Of a stretch of 64,000 nucleotides of DNA, positions 15,685-26,853 are shown in pieces. The position numbers and the translations under genes were made by a program. Source of the stretch: an uncultured Actinomycetes bacterium (GTDB lineage Bacteria > Actinomycetota > Acidimicrobiia > Acidimicrobiales > RAAP-2); assembly GCA_903860915.1 (NCBI GenBank), contig CAIOSJ010000018.1, forward strand, positions 62,001-126,000, given 5' to 3'. Within the stretch, counting starts at the first letter, position 1, and each line of letters begins with the position of its first letter. Under the pieces are notes generated by a model. That model saw only the letters and a program-made list of their open reading frames with translations. It made no database searches and was not told the origin of the DNA.

Positions 15685-16799
15685 CTCTTGGAATTCAGAA
15701 TTTCGCCAACGGTGTTCGCTACCGCAACGTCGGTTGCCTTTACGGCATGGGCATAGACCCGTAACGTCATAGCCGCATTGGCGTGACCTAAACGACTCGC
15801 AACCGTGCGAATGTCGTGTCCCGCAGCAATGGCCACCGTGGCCGACCAATGGCGAAGGTCATGCAGTCGCCAATGAGAGTCGATCCCCGCACGAGTGCGG
15901 ACTCGAACCCACCATCGCCCGATGCGCTCTGGGTTTATCGGAGACTCCCCCGGACACAGAATCCAGGGTCCAAGATCACCTGTCAATTTGAATAACTCTG
16001 CAAGGAGATCGAACGTCTGTTGATCGAGAGTCACTACCCGGCGATTTCCCGTCTTCGTGGGGTCATCACGGAGAAGAGGTTTCGACTTGCTGCCTCTTCC
16101 GGCCCGCAAGATTGCGATCGATGAGTCAATAGTAAGCAGATTGCCCCGCAGATCCTCCCATCGCAAGGCGGCTAACTCTGACCTGCGGGCACCCGTGACT
16201 GCAGCGAGTCGTATGGCGACCGCGGCCGCTGGCTCGATCACTCCCTCGTGCACCATTTCGACAACAGTGGTCAACGCAGTATTGACGTCTTCGTTAGCGA
16301 GGGCCTCGCGCGCCACTACGCGCCGCCGGCCCAGCTTGGCCACCGACGCAGCGTTCACTCCTACCCACCCCCAGCGTTGGGCCATCGCCAAAGATGCCCG
16401 GACAACTTGGTGCTGATTCTGTATAGATCCCTCACCGACGTTGTGTTTACGAAGCCTCGCGTGCCATCGGTCAATGTCGAGCGCCGACAGTCGCATCACC
16501 ATGATCCGACTGATTGCGTCATTCTTTACCAGCTCGACCCGGCTGCGATAGTTGGCCAGAGTCGCGGGAGCCCAGAGATGACTCTCAGTCTCAATCCATA
16601 GGTCCAACAGCGTGGCCACAATAGTCGCCGAGGATTCGACCGTCCTCGACATCCTCTCAATCTCAGCCGCCACTCTCTGGGCGTCTTTTCGTGTGCCCGT
16701 TACCGTCCGGCTCGTTTGAATGGGTTTTCCCCGGTGGTCACGACCGACGAAAACTCGAACCTCCCACACCCCCGCACGTCTTTGTCGAATCGTTGCCAT
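15681..16799 (-). CDS. int: Tyrosine recombinase / phage-type integrase
   Basis: 372 residues. N-terminal arm-binding region (residues 1-50, TIRQRRAGVWEVRVFVGRDH), a SAM-like core-binding domain (about 55-160) and a catalytic domain with Arg205 (TGARRSEL), His313 and Arg316 (LHDLRH), His339 (LGHAN) and Tyr349 (RVYAHA). All expected catalytic residues are present, so the enzyme should be active. It sits 84 bases from the 3' end of the acyl-CoA dehydrogenase gene, which is the integration site judging from the three repeats. Faces the excisionase-like gene. Confidence 0.95.
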   Translation of the reverse strand: MATIRQRRAGVWEVRVFVGRDHRGKPIQTSRTVTGTRKDAQRVAAEIERMSRTVESSATIVATLLDLWIETESHLWAPATLANYRSRVELVKNDAISRIMVMRLSALDIDRWHARLRKHNVGEGSIQNQHQVVRASLAMAQRWGWVGVNAASVAKLGRRRVVAREALANEDVNTALTTVVEMVHEGVIEPAAAVAIRLAAVTGARRSELAALRWEDLRGNLLTIDSSIAILRAGRGSKSKPLLRDDPTKTGNRRVVTLDQQTFDLLAELFKLTGDLGPWILCPGESPINPERIGRWWVRVRTRAGIDSHWRLHDLRHWSATVAIAAGHDIRTVASRLGHANAAMTLRVYAHAVKATDVAVANTVGEILNSKS

Positions 16800-16815
16800 C
16801 GCCCAAGTGTAGAAC

Positions 16816-16833
16816 TGTAGGGATGGAGTAGGG
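16816..16833 (+). repeat. 18-base repeat inside element end, copy 3
   Basis: TGTAGGGATGGAGTAGGG, one mismatch to the copies at 11650 and 13228. Lies between the integrase start and the attachment core, again on the inner side of the element end. Confidence 0.6.
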
Positions 16834-16883
16834 ATAGCAGGCTTTTAGTTTCTGTCACCTAGCCCGTTAGTTGCCCAAATATA

Positions 16884-18026
16884 TCACTTGAGCAGGTATT
16901 TTGAAATCACCACACGCTGCACCTGGTTCGTGCCCTCGTAGATCTGGGTGATCTTGGCATCACGCATATAGCGCTCAACCGGGAAATCCTTGGTGAATCC
17001 ATTTCCCCCGAGGAGCTGAACGGCGTCAGTTGCCACGGACATAGCAGTGTCACTTGCGAAAGATTTGGCCGCTGCGCCGATATAAGTTAAAGTTCCCTCG
17101 GGATCGTCTTCATCAATCAAATGGCAAGCGTGGTAAACCAGTGAACGAGCCGCTTCGGTCTTAATGGCCATGTCAGCCAACATGAATCGCAGACCTTGCA
17201 GGTTCGCAATAGGAGCGCCAAAAGCCTTGCGATCCTTCATGTAGCCGCCGGCGTAGTCAATACCCGCCTGAGCGATACCGATGGCCTGGGCCCCAATGGT
17301 CGGGCGCGAGCGATCGAGAGTGTGCATGGCGATGGAGAAGCCCTGGCCCTCCTCTCCAATGCGGTGACTCGCGGGAACGCGAACGTTGTCAAAGACCACT
17401 TCGCCCGTTGGTGATGCGCGCAGACCCATCTTGTCTTCGTGCTTGGGGAACTGGATGCCCCAGTCCTTTTCAACCAAGAAGCAGGTCACACCCTTTGAGC
17501 CCTTGGTCGAATCAACCGTGGCAAAAACGGTGTAGGTATCAGAAATCCCAGAGTTGGTGATCCAGTACTTCGATCCGTTCAGAATGTAGTCATCCCCATC
17601 ACGGTCCGCACGACAGCGCATCGCGGCCACGTCACTACCAGCGTCAGCCTCCGAGAGGCAGTAGCTCGATTGTATTTCTCCGCCGGCCACCTTCGGCAGA
17701 TAGTGCTCCTTCAGCCCCTCCGATGCAAAATTCATCACCGGCAACATACCGAGTTTCGAAATTAAAAGAGTGACTGCGGTCGACGCACAACCCCGAGCGA
17801 TTTCCTCGGCCATAATCGCCTGCGTCACCATGTCGGCCCCGGCCCCGCCGTAGGCCTCCGGGATCCCCAGCGCGGGGAGACCCATCCCACGGCAGGCGTC
17901 GAAACTTAGCCACGGAAATTCTTGTGTGCGGTCGTACTCGGCCGCGTGGGGCGCGACTTTCTCGTCGACGAACTTTCGCATGACATCGCGGAACTGTCGT
18001 TGTTCGGGGCTTAGGCCATAACTCAT
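16884..18026 (-). CDS. Acyl-CoA dehydrogenase (integration target, 3' end)
   Basis: 380-residue FAD enzyme that introduces the alpha-beta double bond into acyl-CoA in fatty-acid or amino-acid breakdown. Typical order: N-terminal helices (LSPEQRQFRD), YCLSEADAGSD and WITNSG flavin/substrate blocks, DRSRPTIGAQA, and the catalytic Glu364 in IYEGTNQVQR near the C-terminus. This short-chain-type position of the Glu suits short or branched substrates. The last 15 codons coincide with the element's attachment core (16906-16951), so its present 3' end was probably supplied by the element; the frame is intact. ATG start. Confidence 0.92.
   Translation of the reverse strand: MSYGLSPEQRQFRDVMRKFVDEKVAPHAAEYDRTQEFPWLSFDACRGMGLPALGIPEAYGGAGADMVTQAIMAEEIARGCASTAVTLLISKLGMLPVMNFASEGLKEHYLPKVAGGEIQSSYCLSEADAGSDVAAMRCRADRDGDDYILNGSKYWITNSGISDTYTVFATVDSTKGSKGVTCFLVEKDWGIQFPKHEDKMGLRASPTGEVVFDNVRVPASHRIGEEGQGFSIAMHTLDRSRPTIGAQAIGIAQAGIDYAGGYMKDRKAFGAPIANLQGLRFMLADMAIKTEAARSLVYHACHLIDEDDPEGTLTYIGAAAKSFASDTAMSVATDAVQLLGGNGFTKDFPVERYMRDAKITQIYEGTNQVQRVVISKYLLK
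16906..16951 (-). repeat. Attachment-site copy 3, within the intact acyl-CoA dehydrogenase 3' end
   Basis: 46-base segment shared with 13091-13136 (2 mismatches) and 11513-11558 (5 mismatches). Similarity stops abruptly at its right edge, where the gene continues and the other copies turn into element sequence. Confidence 0.85.
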
Positions 18027-18047
18027 GAATCCTCCGAGCGGATTGAA

Positions 18048-18539
18048 CTAGTTGAAGTGCAGCAGGGTACGAACAGCGTCGGAGTCCTGACGCAGCGCAG
18101 CGTCGCTCACTGAGTCGACGAAACGTCGAAGGGCGAAATAGCTGTGCCCCAAACCACTGAAACGACGCAGTCGATCCACAGTGAGCTCCTCGGTCGCCTG
18201 GTCACGAAATCCAAAGAGATCCGCCGCCGCCGTTAGGTCCGTCATCGTCGGACCGCGCCCCGCGAGGCCCGCCCGCTTCGTGGCGAGCGCGACCAATCCC
18301 ACCTCGACGTCGTGAAGATTTTCTCGCGGCGTCAAAACAAGTTGGTGCCCTAAGTGATCCGCGAGTCGTAGGGCGTAACCGCCGTCGGGCCCTGGCGTGC
18401 CACGACCCCGACCGGACTTCGACGTCGGCGAACGTAGCAATCCCACCTTGAGCGGGCGACCCAATTCGGGTGTCGGCGTCGGCGTCGACTTGCGCACCGC
18501 GCTGGCGTCATCAATCGGATTGAAAGTAGGTTGCGTCAC
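18048..18539 (-). CDS. Conserved hypothetical protein
   Basis: 163 residues, no family recognised. N-terminal 45 residues are Pro/Thr/Gly-rich and probably disordered; residues about 55-163 are helical, with a LVALATKRAGLAGRGP block and a DRLRRFSGLGHSYFALRRFV block. No membrane segment. Start GTG at 18539 without a clear ribosome site. Lies between ilvE and the acyl-CoA dehydrogenase gene on the same strand, with 28 and 21 base gaps, so it may be part of the ilvE transcript. Confidence 0.65.
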   Translation of the reverse strand: MTQPTFNPIDDASAVRKSTPTPTPELGRPLKVGLLRSPTSKSGRGRGTPGPDGGYALRLADHLGHQLVLTPRENLHDVEVGLVALATKRAGLAGRGPTMTDLTAAADLFGFRDQATEELTVDRLRRFSGLGHSYFALRRFVDSVSDAALRQDSDAVRTLLHFN

Positions 18540-18567
18540 AAGGCGAGATTACTAGAGAGAAAGTTCA

Positions 18568-19494
18568 TTAAATCCGAGTCAGCCATTGATCGTACTGAGG
18601 CTTTTCCCCCCGAACGGTGGCGTTATAGATCGATTGAATCTCGAGAGTGATGGGCCCAGGTCGACCTAGACCTACCACGCGGTCGTCGACCGAGGCAATC
18701 GGGACAACCTCGGCGGCGGTACCCGTTAAAAACGCCTCATCGGCCAAGTAGAGGTCCGTACGTATGAGGGCCTCGAAACGCACTTCAATGCCGAGATCGC
18801 GGGCGATGGTGACGACCGAATCCTGGGTGATTCCTGGCAGTGCTCCCGCCTCCGATGGAGGTGGGGTCACGATAACGCCATCTCGCACCACAAAAAGATT
18901 CTCGCCGGTGCACTCTGAAATTCGCCCATCCGGACCCAGCATGATGGCCTCGTCGTACCCCGCCTTTATGGCTTCGACCTTGGCGAGGCCGGAATTGAGA
19001 TACATGCCCGTCGCCTTCGCGGCGGTCGGCATGGCGTTGGGGTTGTGGCGTTGCCACGAAGAGATTTTCATCCTTACACCGTTGGCCATGCCGTGATCAC
19101 CGAGGTACGCGCCCCAGGGCCACACGGCGATCGCCACGTTGACGGGCGAGGGCAGCGGGTTCACCCCCATCTCTCCGTAACCGAGGTAGACGAGTGGGCG
19201 GATGTAGCACCCATTAGTCATGTCGTTCGCGCGGACAGTGTCGAGCACGCCTTCGCAGAGTTCGTCCAAATTAAAGGGCACGTCAATCATGAGAATTTTG
19301 CAACTGCGCAACAGGCGAGCCATGTGCTCGCGCAAGCGGAAGACTGCCACACCAGTTGACGTCGGATAGGCACGAACACCCTCGAAGGCGCCAGTTCCGT
19401 AGTGCAGGCCGTGACTCAGCACGTGGACCGTAGCGTCATCCCAGTCGACCAGGACTCCATCCATCCAGATTTTAGAAGTCGGGGTTATGGGCAT
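18568..19494 (-). CDS. ilvE: Branched-chain amino acid aminotransferase IlvE
   Basis: 308-residue fold-type IV PLP enzyme that makes leucine, isoleucine and valine from their keto acids using glutamate. Hallmarks: LSHGLHYGTGAFEGVRAY near the N-terminus, the PLP Lys160 in TAAKATGMYLNS, and the phosphate/substrate blocks ISECTGENLF and LPGITQDS. Located immediately after leuB (adjacent stop and start, no gap), in line with branched-chain synthesis. Confidence 0.95.
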   Translation of the reverse strand: MPITPTSKIWMDGVLVDWDDATVHVLSHGLHYGTGAFEGVRAYPTSTGVAVFRLREHMARLLRSCKILMIDVPFNLDELCEGVLDTVRANDMTNGCYIRPLVYLGYGEMGVNPLPSPVNVAIAVWPWGAYLGDHGMANGVRMKISSWQRHNPNAMPTAAKATGMYLNSGLAKVEAIKAGYDEAIMLGPDGRISECTGENLFVVRDGVIVTPPPSEAGALPGITQDSVVTIARDLGIEVRFEALIRTDLYLADEAFLTGTAAEVVPIASVDDRVVGLGRPGPITLEIQSIYNATVRGEKPQYDQWLTRI

Positions 19495-20511
19495 TTACAT
19501 CCTTTGCAGTAGAGCGTCAGTAATCTCAGTCGTCGATAATCCAGCGATTGCCTCAGCACAGTCTGCCACCGCCGCGTGGACTTTAAGTGCTGCTTCGTTC
19601 TCCCCCAGATGCTCCAGCATGAGTGCCGCGGAGGAAATGGCCGCTAGGGGGTTTGCCCGACCTTGACCGGTAATGTCGTGAGCTGCACCGTGAACCGGCT
19701 CAAAGAGCGACGGACCAGAGCGGGACGGATTGAGATTGGCGCTCGCCGCGAATCCAATGCCGCCCGACACGGCACCGGCGAGATCACTCAAAATATCGCC
19801 GAAGAGGTTGTCCGTCACAATGATGCCGTAGCGCGACGGTGAATCCACGAGGTAAATACAGGCCGCGTCCACGTGGTTGTAGTCCACCGCGACGGTCGGA
19901 TACTCACTGGCCACCTCGTTCACCACGCGTTGCCACAAGTCGCCTGCGAAGGTGAGGACGTTCGTTTTGTGCACGAGGGTGAGACGTGGAACGCTCAAGC
20001 GTGACGCGCGCTCAAAGGCGAAGCGCACGCAGCGCTCCACACCCATACGAGTGTTCACGGAACCCTGGGTCGCGACTTCGTGACTCGTGCCTTTGCGTAA
20101 GACTCCGCCTTCACCCGCGTAGGGTCCCTCAGTATTTTCTCGCACGATGGCGAATTCACAAGCCTCAGCCAACGAGCCCGGGACTCCGCGAAATGGTCGA
20201 AAATTGATGTAGAGATCTAGTTCGAAACGCAGTCGAAGGAGCAAACCTCGCTCCAGAGTTCCACCGGGTATTCGAGAGTCCCCTAGAGCGGGACCAATGG
20301 CGCCGAGCAAAATGGCGTCGAAGGTCCTGAGCTCGCCCAAGGTGGCGTCATCGAGCACCATTCCATCTCGTAGGTAGCGGGCGGCACCGAGATCAAAAGA
20401 GGTGGTTTCTAGTTCGATTCCGCAGGCCGATACCACGCGCAGCGCCTCTGCCACCACTTCTGGACCAATTCCGTCACCGCTAATGACGGCGATGCGATGC
20501 TTCTGCGTCAT
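19495..20511 (-). CDS. leuB: 3-isopropylmalate dehydrogenase LeuB
   Basis: 338 residues. NAD-dependent oxidative decarboxylation of 3-isopropylmalate in leucine synthesis. N-terminal [14 protein letters not shown], the [13 protein letters not shown] segment, and the metal-binding block [16 protein letters not shown] are present, with the [18 protein letters not shown]-binding loop. Close to type 2 LeuB of actinobacteria. Distinguishing it from isocitrate or tartrate dehydrogenase relies on the neighbouring ilvE and leuCD. First gene of the minus-strand leuB-ilvE pair, divergent from greA. Confidence 0.9.
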   Translation of the reverse strand: MTQKHRIAVISGDGIGPEVVAEALRVVSACGIELETTSFDLGAARYLRDGMVLDDATLGELRTFDAILLGAIGPALGDSRIPGGTLERGLLLRLRFELDLYINFRPFRGVPGSLAEACEFAIVRENTEGPYAGEGGVLRKGTSHEVATQGSVNTRMGVERCVRFAFERASRLSVPRLTLVHKTNVLTFAGDLWQRVVNEVASEYPTVAVDYNHVDAACIYLVDSPSRYGIIVTDNLFGDILSDLAGAVSGGIGFAASANLNPSRSGPSLFEPVHGAAHDITGQGRANPLAAISSAALMLEHLGENEAALKVHAAVADCAEAIAGLSTTEITDALLQRM

Positions 20512-20631
20512 AGAAGACCAACCTTTCTGGCTCTAGTTTCATAGCCAACGACCCCTCAAGGCAAACCGGACCTTCATCAGCGCGCAACGCCGAAACACTA
20601 GAATTGAGACTCAACCCACTGTGAGGTACCC

Positions 20632-21108
20632 GTGGCCGGCGAACTGCACCGCATCACCCAAGAAACACTGAACAAACTTAAAGCGGAGCACGAACTCCTC
20701 ACGACCGTGGGGCGCGTTGAAATTGCTAGAACCATCGAAACCGCCCGCCTCATGGGCGACCTCTCGGAGAATGGCGACTACCACGCCGCGAAAGACGACC
20801 AGGGCAAAATGGAGTCCCGCATTCGCCAGATTGACGCCGTGCTCCGTAATCACGAAATAGTTGAAAAAGACAGCGCCAATCTTCTCGTCGGCCATACTTC
20901 CATTGTCGGAATTGTGTATGACGGCGACAGCGATGACGACGTGCAGGAGTTTTTCATTGGCTCTATTGAGGAAAAGCCCGAAGGTGTCCTGGTCGCGTCG
21001 CCGACTTCACCGTTGGGTGCGGCCCTATTGGAAAAATCTATAGATGCCGTCGTGACCTACGAAGCCCCTTCGGGGGAACTCACCGTTCGTATCGCTACCA
21101 TCCGCTAG
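20632..21108 (+). CDS. greA: Transcription elongation factor GreA
   Basis: 158 residues. Binds RNA polymerase and stimulates cleavage of backtracked RNA. N-terminal coiled coil (1-75) with the family acidic tip [15 protein letters not shown]-terminal FKBP-like domain ([21 protein letters not shown]). GTG start with GAGG six bases upstream; a TAGAAT hexamer at 20598-20603 is a possible -10. Unusually it precedes leuC by only 2 bases, so leuCD is probably transcribed with greA. Confidence 0.95.
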   Translation: MAGELHRITQETLNKLKAEHELLTTVGRVEIARTIETARLMGDLSENGDYHAAKDDQGKMESRIRQIDAVLRNHEIVEKDSANLLVGHTSIVGIVYDGDSDDDVQEFFIGSIEEKPEGVLVASPTSPLGAALLEKSIDAVVTYEAPSGELTVRIATIR

Positions 21109-21110
21109 TT

Positions 21111-22493
21111 ATGGCCGGGGTGACACTTTTCGAAAAAATCTGGAAGTCTCACGTCGTCGCTTCTAACGACGACGCGCTCACCACGCTCTACGTCGACCTT
21201 CACCTGGTTCACGAAGTCACGAGTCCGCAAGCCTTTGATGGCCTACGTCTCAATGGTCGTCGGGTTCGTCGACCGGACCGCACCCTCGCGACGGCCGACC
21301 ACAACGTACCCACCGATGCGCTCACTGCTCCAATCGCCGACCCCATTTCTCGCCGCCAACTCGAAGTCCTCAACGAAAATTGTCAAGAATTCGGCATCAC
21401 CCTGTTTCCCCGTGGTCACGAAAACCAGGGCATCGTTCACGTCATTGGACCCGAGCTCGGCGTCAGCCAGCCGGGAATGGTGATCGTCTGTGGCGACAGC
21501 CACACCTCGACCCACGGAGCCTTCGGGGCGCTGGCTTTCGGCATTGGCACCAGTGAAGTTGAGCACGTCCTCGCCACCCAGACCGTTCCCCAGTCCAAGC
21601 CACGGACCATGGCGGTGACCCTCACGGGATCTGCTCCAGCGGGCGTGACGGCCAAGGACCTCGTCCTCGGAATCATTGGGCGTCTCGGCACCGGCGGCGG
21701 GGCTGGGTACGTGATGGAGTACCGCGGACCGGCCATATCGCAGCTCTCGATGGAAGGTCGCATGACTCTGTGCAACATGAGCATCGAAGCTGGTGCTCGA
21801 GCTGGTCTCGTCGGTGTCGACGAGACCACCATCGACTACCTCCGAGGCAAACCTGGTGTGCCGCAGGGCCCAGCTTTTGACGAGATCGCCGAAAAGTGGC
21901 GTCGCCTCATTAGCGATGATGACGCTGTCTTTGACCATGAAGTCGTCATTGACGCCAGCCAACTGGTTCCCCTTCTCACCTGGGGTACCAATCCAGCCCA
22001 GGTGGCCGAAGTTAGCGGTGTCGTTCCCGAACCTCGAGATGACGCCGATCGCCGCTCACTCACCTATATGCAGTTGACGCCCGGGGTCCGTTTCAGTGAC
22101 ATTCCAGTCGACGTCGTCTTCATCGGATCGTGCACCAACTCGCGAATCGAAGATTTACGAGCCGCCGCCGACGTTGCTGCGGGCCACCACGTCGCCGCAA
22201 ACGTTCGCGCGCTCGTCGTTCCCGGTTCGCATCGCGTGAAGAAGCAGGCCGAGAGTGAAGGGCTCGACCTCATATTTCGTGAGGCCGGTTTTGAGTGGCG
22301 TGAACCGGGGTGCTCGATGTGTTTGGGCATGAATCCCGATCAATTGAGCCCCGGACAACGCAGCGCGTCGACATCCAATCGTAATTTCGAGGGACGCCAA
22401 GGGCGAGGTGGCCTCACCCATCTCGTTTCTCCCGCGGTGGCCGCCGCCACCGCCCTCGCCGGTACTTTCGCTCTTCCGAAGGACGCATCGTGA
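21111..22493 (+). CDS. leuC: 3-isopropylmalate dehydratase large subunit LeuC
   Basis: 460-residue aconitase-type subunit with the [4Fe-4S] ligands Cys341 ([12 protein letters not shown]) and Cys401/Cys404 (GCSMCLGMN), isomerising 2- to 3-isopropylmalate together with LeuD. The N-terminal ADHNVPTD block and the [20 protein letters not shown] block are typical. Starts 2 bases after greA and overlaps leuD by 4 bases. Confidence 0.96.
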   Translation: MAGVTLFEKIWKSHVVASNDDALTTLYVDLHLVHEVTSPQAFDGLRLNGRRVRRPDRTLATADHNVPTDALTAPIADPISRRQLEVLNENCQEFGITLFPRGHENQGIVHVIGPELGVSQPGMVIVCGDSHTSTHGAFGALAFGIGTSEVEHVLATQTVPQSKPRTMAVTLTGSAPAGVTAKDLVLGIIGRLGTGGGAGYVMEYRGPAISQLSMEGRMTLCNMSIEAGARAGLVGVDETTIDYLRGKPGVPQGPAFDEIAEKWRRLISDDDAVFDHEVVIDASQLVPLLTWGTNPAQVAEVSGVVPEPRDDADRRSLTYMQLTPGVRFSDIPVDVVFIGSCTNSRIEDLRAAADVAAGHHVAANVRALVVPGSHRVKKQAESEGLDLIFREAGFEWREPGCSMCLGMNPDQLSPGQRSASTSNRNFEGRQGRGGLTHLVSPAVAAATALAGTFALPKDAS

Positions 22494-23128
22494 AGCCCGT
22501 CCACGTCGTCGAGGGCACCGGTGTTCCGCTCAACCGCTCCGACGTCGACACGGATCAAATCATCCCCTCCGACTGGCTCAAGCGTGTCGAACGTACGGGT
22601 TTTGGTCGAGGACTCTTTAGCGAGTGGCGTGATGACACCACCTTCGTGCTGAACGATCCCAACTACGCCTCGGCCAGCATCCTCGTCGCGGGTCCGCGAT
22701 TCGGTACCGGGTCGTCACGCGAACACGCCGTATGGGCCCTAATGGACTACGGCTTCACGGCCGTGGTGGCCCCCTCTTTCGGTGATATTTTCAAAAATAA
22801 TTCGTCGAAACAGGGTCTCCTTACCGTGGAAATTGATGAGGTGGACGTCACGTCGCTCATGAATATCATCAGCGAGAACCCGAACACCCTGATCACCATC
22901 GACGTCGCTAACGCCACTATCGAAATTGCCGCTCTTGGTTGGAGCCGTCACTTCGAGCTATCCCGCAACACCCGGGAGCGACTCTTGAACGGATGGGATG
23001 ATATCGGCCTCACCCTGCGCCACGAAAGCGAAATAACCACCTTTGAGTCCCACCACGACCTTGAGGCGCTCTCGCTTCGAGGCATTTTCGACGCCGGTGG
23101 GCATGTCGTACACTACGACCAGAGCTAG
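22490..23128 (+). CDS. leuD: 3-isopropylmalate dehydratase small subunit LeuD
   Basis: 212 residues, swivelling domain of the isopropylmalate isomerase. Contains [14 protein letters not shown] and the substrate loop [13 protein letters not shown], then [17 protein letters not shown] start inside the leuC stop (GTGA), so the two subunits are made in equal amounts. Eight bases before the methyltransferase gene. Confidence 0.95.
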   Translation: MKPVHVVEGTGVPLNRSDVDTDQIIPSDWLKRVERTGFGRGLFSEWRDDTTFVLNDPNYASASILVAGPRFGTGSSREHAVWALMDYGFTAVVAPSFGDIFKNNSSKQGLLTVEIDEVDVTSLMNIISENPNTLITIDVANATIEIAALGWSRHFELSRNTRERLLNGWDDIGLTLRHESEITTFESHHDLEALSLRGIFDAGGHVVHYDQS

Positions 23129-23136
23129 GGGAAAGC

Positions 23137-23874
23137 ATGAGTGATTTCGCAACCGTCTTCGCGTCTCTGCGGGACGTCAATGGGTGGATGACACCCGATC
23201 AGGCCCAGCGACTCTGGACGCGGTCGTCCGCATTGCCCGCGGGATCGACCATCGTTGAAATTGGCTCCTTCCAGGGTCGCTCGACCTGCGTCCTGGCAAG
23301 TGCCGCGACCGAGGGTGTCGACGTCGTTGCGATTGATCCCCACGGTGGCAACGACCGGGGGCCACAAGAGATTTCAGGCTTCGTCGACGAAGCCGAGTCT
23401 GACCACCAGATATTTCTCGCCAATCTCGAACGACTCGGCGTTCGCGACCGCGTTCGACACCTTCGTAAATTCTCTGATGACGCATTGGGTGACGTGGCCG
23501 GTGACGTCGACCTCCTCTACGTGGATGGCGCTCACCGCTATGAACCAGCGAGCCAGGACATCCGTGACTGGGGCGCGAAGGTCCGCAGTGGTGGTCACCT
23601 GCTCGTTCACGACTCCTTTTCATCGATCGGCGTAACAATGGCCCTCGTGGCAATCACTTTCTGGTCGCCCGAATGGATCTACGAAGGGCGGAGCCAATCC
23701 ATGGCCCAGTATCGAAAGGGTCCAACCACCTACGGACAGCGCCTACGGTCCTTTGCGTCCCAAGTGCTGGCCCTGCCCTATTTCGCTCTGAACTTGCTCT
23801 ACAAGGCTCTCCTGAGCGCTCGACTGGGATCAGTTGCTCGACTCCTCGGCTCATCAGGCGAATGGCCCTACTGA
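23137..23874 (+). CDS. Class I SAM-dependent methyltransferase (Methyltransf_24 type)
   Basis: 245 residues. SAM site VEIGSFQGRST (residues 40-50) with the acidic strand end VVAIDPHGG, then LLYVDGAHRYEPASQDI, as in the Methyltransf_24 group linked to sugar or polyketide modification. A C-terminal stretch (about 190-235) with LPYFALNLLYKALLS is hydrophobic and may touch the membrane. Last gene of the greA-leuC-leuD run, but functional tie to leucine synthesis is not evident. Target unknown. Confidence 0.75.
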   Translation: MSDFATVFASLRDVNGWMTPDQAQRLWTRSSALPAGSTIVEIGSFQGRSTCVLASAATEGVDVVAIDPHGGNDRGPQEISGFVDEAESDHQIFLANLERLGVRDRVRHLRKFSDDALGDVAGDVDLLYVDGAHRYEPASQDIRDWGAKVRSGGHLLVHDSFSSIGVTMALVAITFWSPEWIYEGRSQSMAQYRKGPTTYGQRLRSFASQVLALPYFALNLLYKALLSARLGSVARLLGSSGEWPY

Positions 23875-23875
23875 G

Positions 23876-24490
23876 TTAAGCGACTATTTCGAGTGCGCGG
23901 GCTACCGCGTGCTGGCGGTGTCGCCACGAGGCCAAGATCACGATGGCTAAATTACCGAGTAGCGCCAGCAGGGTGGCGAGAAAGGGTGGCCACAATTTTT
24001 CGCCAACGTAATAACTCAGCCACGCCGCGCAGGCTACAACGCCAATCGACCATGACCCCACCGAGACGCCATCAACATCCGCCGAGCGGATGAGTTCAAC
24101 AATTTGTGGCAATCGATTGAGCACCATCACAATTGCGGTTCCGTAGCATCCAGCTTTCCAACCCCAAAGAATCACTGGCAAGAAACTCAAAGTAAAAATA
24201 AACGCCCCAGTTTTTAGTAGCGTCCCGAGGTGCCGATGGGGCTCCAACTTCGCAATAATCAAAATCTGCAGTGGTAGAACAAAAAGGCTGCCCGAAGTCA
24301 CGATTGGCGAGCGAATCGCCCACCCGTAGAGAATCCAGAAAATACTCATATAAACAAAGAGCGCCCAGGTACTGAGCGAAATTCCATCAGTGCTAACCGT
24401 GCGGGCCCGCCGCAGTTGGACCCAGGTAATAACCACCCCTAAGCCCACCCCCGTACATCCGAGACCGGTCGTCAGAATTCCCGAGTGCAC
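23876..24490 (-). CDS. PQ-loop / SWEET-like membrane protein
   Basis: 204 residues with about seven hydrophobic segments arranged as two PQ-loop repeats: the first around GISLSTWALFVYMSIFWILY, the second around NRLPQIVELIRSADVDGVSV and SIGVVACAAWLSYYV. This is the pattern of SWEET/SemiSWEET and related small-solute transporters. Substrate unknown. Start GTG at 24490. One base separates its stop from that of the convergent methyltransferase gene. Confidence 0.72.
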   Translation of the reverse strand: MHSGILTTGLGCTGVGLGVVITWVQLRRARTVSTDGISLSTWALFVYMSIFWILYGWAIRSPIVTSGSLFVLPLQILIIAKLEPHRHLGTLLKTGAFIFTLSFLPVILWGWKAGCYGTAIVMVLNRLPQIVELIRSADVDGVSVGSWSIGVVACAAWLSYYVGEKLWPPFLATLLALLGNLAIVILASWRHRQHAVARALEIVA

Positions 24491-24584
24491 ATCGTAAGGC
24501 TACTGCGTCAATATTTCTGCGAAGCGTCCACCAACTACGGCCACGGAATAGACAAACTCGTAGTACTCGACAAGGAGCTTCACC

Positions 24585-26697
<2,113 letters not shown>

Positions 26698-26712
26698 TCA
26701 TCACTTCTGGAA

Positions 26713-26738
26713 CAAAAAACCTCCCGCATTGCGGGAGG
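26713..26738 (-). terminator. leuA attenuator terminator
   Basis: Minus-strand hairpin CCTCCCGC-AAT-GCGGGAGG followed by seven T, ending about 30 bases before the leuA start and beginning 24 bases after the leader peptide stop. A second hairpin between them (26743-26762, GGGCGAG-CTTCGA-CTCGCCC) starts at the leader stop codon and could be the pause or competing structure. Confidence 0.88.
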
Positions 26739-26761
26739 GCGTGGGCGAGTCGAAGCTCGCC

Positions 26762-26791
26762 CTAGTGCAGAAGAAGGTCGGCGTACGTCAT
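26762..26791 (-). CDS. leuL: leuA leader peptide MTYADLLLH
   Basis: Nine codons with three consecutive Leu codons (CTT CTT CTG) just before the stop. GGTGAG lies 7 bases before the ATG. An in-frame upstream GTG four codons earlier is an alternative start. Shortage of charged leucyl-tRNA would stall the ribosome on the Leu run and prevent the downstream terminator. This is the classic leader layout of leu operons. Confidence 0.85.
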   Translation of the reverse strand: MTYADLLLH

Positions 26792-26804
26792 TGTCACGCT
26801 CACC

Positions 26805-26832
26805 AGTGTATCCCCCCAGGTCGGGGTGGCAA
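26805..26832 (-). promoter_or_regulatory. Candidate leuA promoter
   Basis: Minus-strand TTGCCA (26832-26827), 16-base spacer, TACACT (26810-26805). The predicted transcript start would lie only a few bases before the leader peptide, so the leader RNA would be nearly leaderless. Hexamers match the consensus at 5 and 4 of 6 positions. Confidence 0.45.
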
Positions 26833-26853
26833 CAGGGCAACTAATGTTGGAGC

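Larger units (their letters stand above)
11513..16951. mobile_element. Composite integrated element in the 3' end of an acyl-CoA dehydrogenase gene
   Basis: Bounded by copies of a 46-base sequence that is the 3' coding end of the acyl-CoA dehydrogenase gene: 11513-11558, 13091-13136 and 16906-16951 (the last is in the intact gene). Between the second and third copies lie the integrase, an excisionase-like gene and AT-richer cargo; between the first and second is a shorter segment with no integrase. An 18-base repeat lies just inside the ends (11650, 13228, 16816). Right unit about 3.8 kb, left unit about 1.6 kb. Interpretation: two related site-specific elements accreted in tandem, the left one degraded. 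Seen directly: repeats, integrase, composition shift; the tandem model is inference. Confidence 0.8.
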
